A stretch of DNA of 64,000 nt from Verrucomicrobiota bacterium. GTDB taxonomy: Bacteria > Verrucomicrobiota > Verrucomicrobiia > Limisphaerales > JACDHS01. The DNA lies in NCBI GenBank assembly GCA_013820875.1, contig JACDHS010000002.1:43756-107755 (forward strand), given 5' to 3'. Of the stretch, positions 61,855 to 64,000 are shown piece by piece (position 1 is the first letter of the stretch; the number at the start of each line of letters is the position of its first letter). The notes beneath the pieces were generated by a model. It worked only from the letters and a program-made list of their open reading frames with translations, ran no database searches and had not been told where the DNA came from. A program made the translations under genes and the position numbers.

Positions 61855-63119
61855 TCAAAGCTGCCAAAAATTATCTTACCTTTCTGGCTCGTTGCGGACG
61901 CATCGCGTTCGTCGGCGACTGGCGTTACTACGCCTGGATGGGGGCGCTGACGCTCGTCTGTTTGGTCGGCCTCAATGCCTACGCCAAGCAACTCGTGCAT
62001 GGACTAATCACCACGGGTATGACCGACCAGGTTTCGTGGGGAGTTTATATAGCGAACTTCACATTTATGGTCGGCGTCGCCGCTGCCGCCGCGATGCTCG
62101 TCATCCCCGTTTACATTTATGACAACGAGGAACTGCACGACCTGGTGATCTTCGGAGAACTTCTCGCCGTCGCCGCGATCATTATGTGTTTGCTCTTTGT
62201 GACCGTTGATCTTGGTCGCCCCGACCGTTTCTGGCATATGATTCCCGGTGTTGGAGAATTCAATTTCCCGGGTTCGATGTTGAGTTGGGACGTTGTTGTG
62301 CTGAACGGCTATTTGCTTTTGAACGTTCATATCTGCGGCTATCTCCTTTACTGCCGTTACCAGAATCGAACGCCATCAAAATGGTTTTACATTCCTTTCG
62401 TCTTCATCGCGATTGGCTGGGCAATTTCAATTCACACCGTCACAGCGTTCCTTTACGTCGGACTGGGTGGGCGGCACTTCTGGAATTCGGCCATCGTCGG
62501 GCCGCGATTTATTGCCTCCGCGTTCACGGCTGGTCCGGCGCTGATCATTCTCGCGCTGCAAGTGATTCGCAAAGTCACCGAGTATCGCATCACCGACAAA
62601 GCGCTCCTCACGTTGCGCAGCATTGTGCAGGTCTCGATGATCATCAACGTGTTCCTGCTGGCGAACGAAGTCTTCAAGGAATTCTACTCCAAAACGGCGC
62701 ATGTCGCCTCGGCGGAATACCTTTACTTCGGGTTGCACGGTTTTAGTGGTTTAGTCGGCTGGATCTGGACAGCGGTTGCCTTCAATCTTATCGCGATGGT
62801 CATTCTGATTCTGCCGGTGAGCCGCAGTTTGAAATGGCTCGACGTCGCGTGTGTGCTGGCAATTGTTGGGATCTGGATCGAGAAAGGAATGGGGCTGGTC
62901 ATTCCAGGCTTTATTCCAACACCGTTGGGAGAAATCGTTGAATATACGCCAAGCTGGAATGAGACTCTCGTTTGTCTCGGCATCTGGGCGTTCGGCTTGC
63001 TCTGCTATACAATCTTCCTGCGAATGGCCATTCCGATTCTGCAGGGCAAACTTTCTAAATCGAGTGAGACCCAATCGGTTCCTGATACAACTCCAGCGCC
63101 GATCACTTCACAGGTATAG
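61851..63119 (+). CDS. NrfD/PsrC-family membrane quinol oxidoreductase subunit
   Basis: 422 aa with about nine to ten membrane segments ('WGVYIANFTFMVGVAAAAAM', 'IFGELLAVAAIIMCLLFVTV', 'FVFIAIGWAISIHTVTAFLY', 'TLVCLGIWAFGLLCYTIFLR'). Oxidises or reduces menaquinol and exchanges electrons with the FeS subunit. 'MLVIPVYIYDNEELHDLVIF' lies near the expected quinone pocket. No catalytic molybdoenzyme is nearby, so electrons should leave through the tetrahaem cytochrome. Confidence 0.92.
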   Translation: MIKAAKNYLTFLARCGRIAFVGDWRYYAWMGALTLVCLVGLNAYAKQLVHGLITTGMTDQVSWGVYIANFTFMVGVAAAAAMLVIPVYIYDNEELHDLVIFGELLAVAAIIMCLLFVTVDLGRPDRFWHMIPGVGEFNFPGSMLSWDVVVLNGYLLLNVHICGYLLYCRYQNRTPSKWFYIPFVFIAIGWAISIHTVTAFLYVGLGGRHFWNSAIVGPRFIASAFTAGPALIILALQVIRKVTEYRITDKALLTLRSIVQVSMIINVFLLANEVFKEFYSKTAHVASAEYLYFGLHGFSGLVGWIWTAVAFNLIAMVILILPVSRSLKWLDVACVLAIVGIWIEKGMGLVIPGFIPTPLGEIVEYTPSWNETLVCLGIWAFGLLCYTIFLRMAIPILQGKLSKSSETQSVPDTTPAPITSQV

Positions 63120-63121
63120 TC

Positions 63122-63571
63122 ATGTCAAAACAACTTACAGTCGAGGACGCCAAACAATCTCTTGAATCGCACGTCGCGCAAAAAGGCGAAGAGATCCGTG
63201 AAAAATTCGGCCCCCACATCGGCTGGAGCGCGCTGATGCAGATATTGGATGACCGCACAGTCGTCCGCTATCCAGTTGAAATTGTTTTCGATGCCAGCGC
63301 GTTGGGTGAGGGAGAATTCGCTCATCCATTGCCACTCGGCAACAAGCCCGAAGATGGTTTCAAGATGCATGTGCATCCGTACTTCGCCACGCAACCCGAT
63401 CGCGTTCCCTCTCTTGTGTTGTATCAGCTCGTGCTCGTCAATTACGGCGAATTCGCCTCCGCCAATGACGCCGAAACGTTTGGCTCCTGCGCATTGGGAA
63501 TTTCCAAGGACGAATATTACAACACCCTCTGCACGGTAGTGGACGAGATTTCGGGCAGTGCCGCCGCCTGA
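63122..63571 (+). CDS. Hypothetical 149-aa protein, last gene of the quinol-oxidoreductase set
   Basis: MSKQLTVEDAKQSLESHVAQ, 2 bp after the NrfD stop. No signal peptide or haem motif, so cytoplasmic. 'YPVEIVFDASALGEGEFAHP' and 'FKMHVHPYFATQPDRVPSLV' are well-formed beta-rich regions with several His. I do not recognise the family; its position suggests an assembly or accessory factor for the oxidoreductase. Confidence 0.75.
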   Translation: MSKQLTVEDAKQSLESHVAQKGEEIREKFGPHIGWSALMQILDDRTVVRYPVEIVFDASALGEGEFAHPLPLGNKPEDGFKMHVHPYFATQPDRVPSLVLYQLVLVNYGEFASANDAETFGSCALGISKDEYYNTLCTVVDEISGSAAA

Positions 63572-63585
63572 TCCACCCGGCACAT

Positions 63586-63598
63586 CGGGGCGGCCCCG
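63586..63598 (+). terminator. Possible short terminator hairpin after the cytochrome locus
   Basis: cggggcggccccg forms a 5-bp GC stem 14 bp after the last stop; the following sequence is only moderately T-rich, so this is weak. Confidence 0.3.
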
Positions 63599-63640
63599 TA
63601 ACCTTTCTGTGGTTTCCCTCCTTTCTCTATTCAACCCGGT

Positions 63641-63797
63641 CAACCACGGGCTCGCGCGGATAAACACGAATTCTTTGACCCGAATTGGGAACAGAGATTG
63701 CATGGTAATTGTCACCGTAGGTTTAGATTTTTGCGAGGGAAACAGCATCAACAATGCCCCCTTGCTACCCCTTCGTATCTGTGTCCATCTGTGGTTT
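63641..63797. repeat. 'accacgaatg' family inverted repeat, degenerate copy
   Basis: 'caaccacgggctcgcgcgga...taaacacgaat' (63641-63672) is matched by 'atctgtgtccatctgtggttt' at the right end (63797). It is the same family as 7440-7600. No gene is seen between 63572 and 64000. Confidence 0.55.
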
Positions 63798-63974
63798 CAA
63801 CTGCTTTTCCTGGAGCCTGTCTAAAAATGGGTTGGAACGGGCTACCAGCGCTACCAACCCGTGGCGGTGGGCCTGCAGCAAAGCGGCAACTCCACTCTAC
63901 AGTTCTGTTTTTCTAGCCCCGCCGAGTTCAGAGGGGAAATATAACCAACTGGTGCGTTGTCGGACACTCGAAGA

Positions 63975-63997
63975 GTCGGCGGCAGGTTGCCGCCGAC
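63975..63997. repeat. Perfect 10-bp stem hairpin at window end
   Basis: gtcggcggca-ggt-tgccgccgac, with an outer gttgtcgg/ccgacaac pairing (63956-63963 with 63993-64000) that may belong to a larger element cut by the window edge. Confidence 0.6.
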
Positions 63998-64000
63998 AAC

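Overview
The window looks like a chromosomal segment of a Verrucomicrobiota bacterium, probably near Pedosphaera/Limisphaerales. This is an inference from several signs: secreted proteins with the C-terminal domain common in that phylum, a very high load of dispersed palindromic intergenic repeats, a GH78/rhamnose locus, porin-cytochrome genes and GxxExxY genes. No rRNA, tRNA or CRISPR array was recognised.

Layout. 1-0.6 kb: the N-terminal part of a PLD-nuclease/helicase gene cut by the window edge. 1-5 kb: a frameshifted secreted phosphodiester glycosidase gene, a hairpin-repeat array and rlmI. 5-15 kb: a secreted protein of unknown function, RNase HI, an orphan radical SAM enzyme, a SNF2 helicase, a PagL-like deacylase and a secreted amidase. 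15.2-18.6 kb: a stand-alone NRPS-like protein (acyl-AMP ligase, carrier and condensation domains) whose condensation motif lacks the usual catalytic His. 19.2-19.4 kb: a 41-bp tandem hairpin array. 19.6-22.0 kb: an integron-type cassette array without an integrase in view (CALIN), with four small ORFs separated by attC sites. 23.5-30.6 kb: a tightly overlapping minus-strand operon containing the STM4011-STM4015 family genes (two radical SAM enzymes, a sulfatase-like hydrolase, a HAD phosphatase, an ATP-grasp-like protein and a WGR-LRR protein) plus a second LRR protein and a 101-aa protein. Its function is unknown to me. 30.7-43.4 kb: a rhamnose operon (rhaB, two GH78 rhamnosidases, a four-gene ABC importer, rhaA) interrupted by a GxxExxY gene lying between 155-bp direct repeats, with a divergent AraC regulator. 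44.5-46 kb: a second hairpin array and a REP-associated transposase relic with large inverted repeats. 46-47 kb: a CDF metal transporter. 47.5-63.6 kb: hemA followed by a large c-type cytochrome locus.

The cytochrome locus encodes 52 haem-binding motifs by my count (4+23+12+1+1+7+4). The parts form a plausible route from quinol to the cell exterior. A tetrahaem/FeS/NrfD module and a NapC/ImcH-like 7-haem protein would take electrons from menaquinol. Small monohaem cytochromes would carry them in the periplasm. A beta-barrel porin with multihaem partners and two NHL-propeller lipoproteins would pass them across the outer membrane. The 23-haem protein contains five nearly identical 49-residue repeats, so it has been amplified recently.

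The strongest candidates for under-described biology are the STM4011-4015/DUF6745-type operon, the 23-haem cytochrome locus, the cassette array, and three hairpin arrays that share a ~41-bp period but not a sequence.
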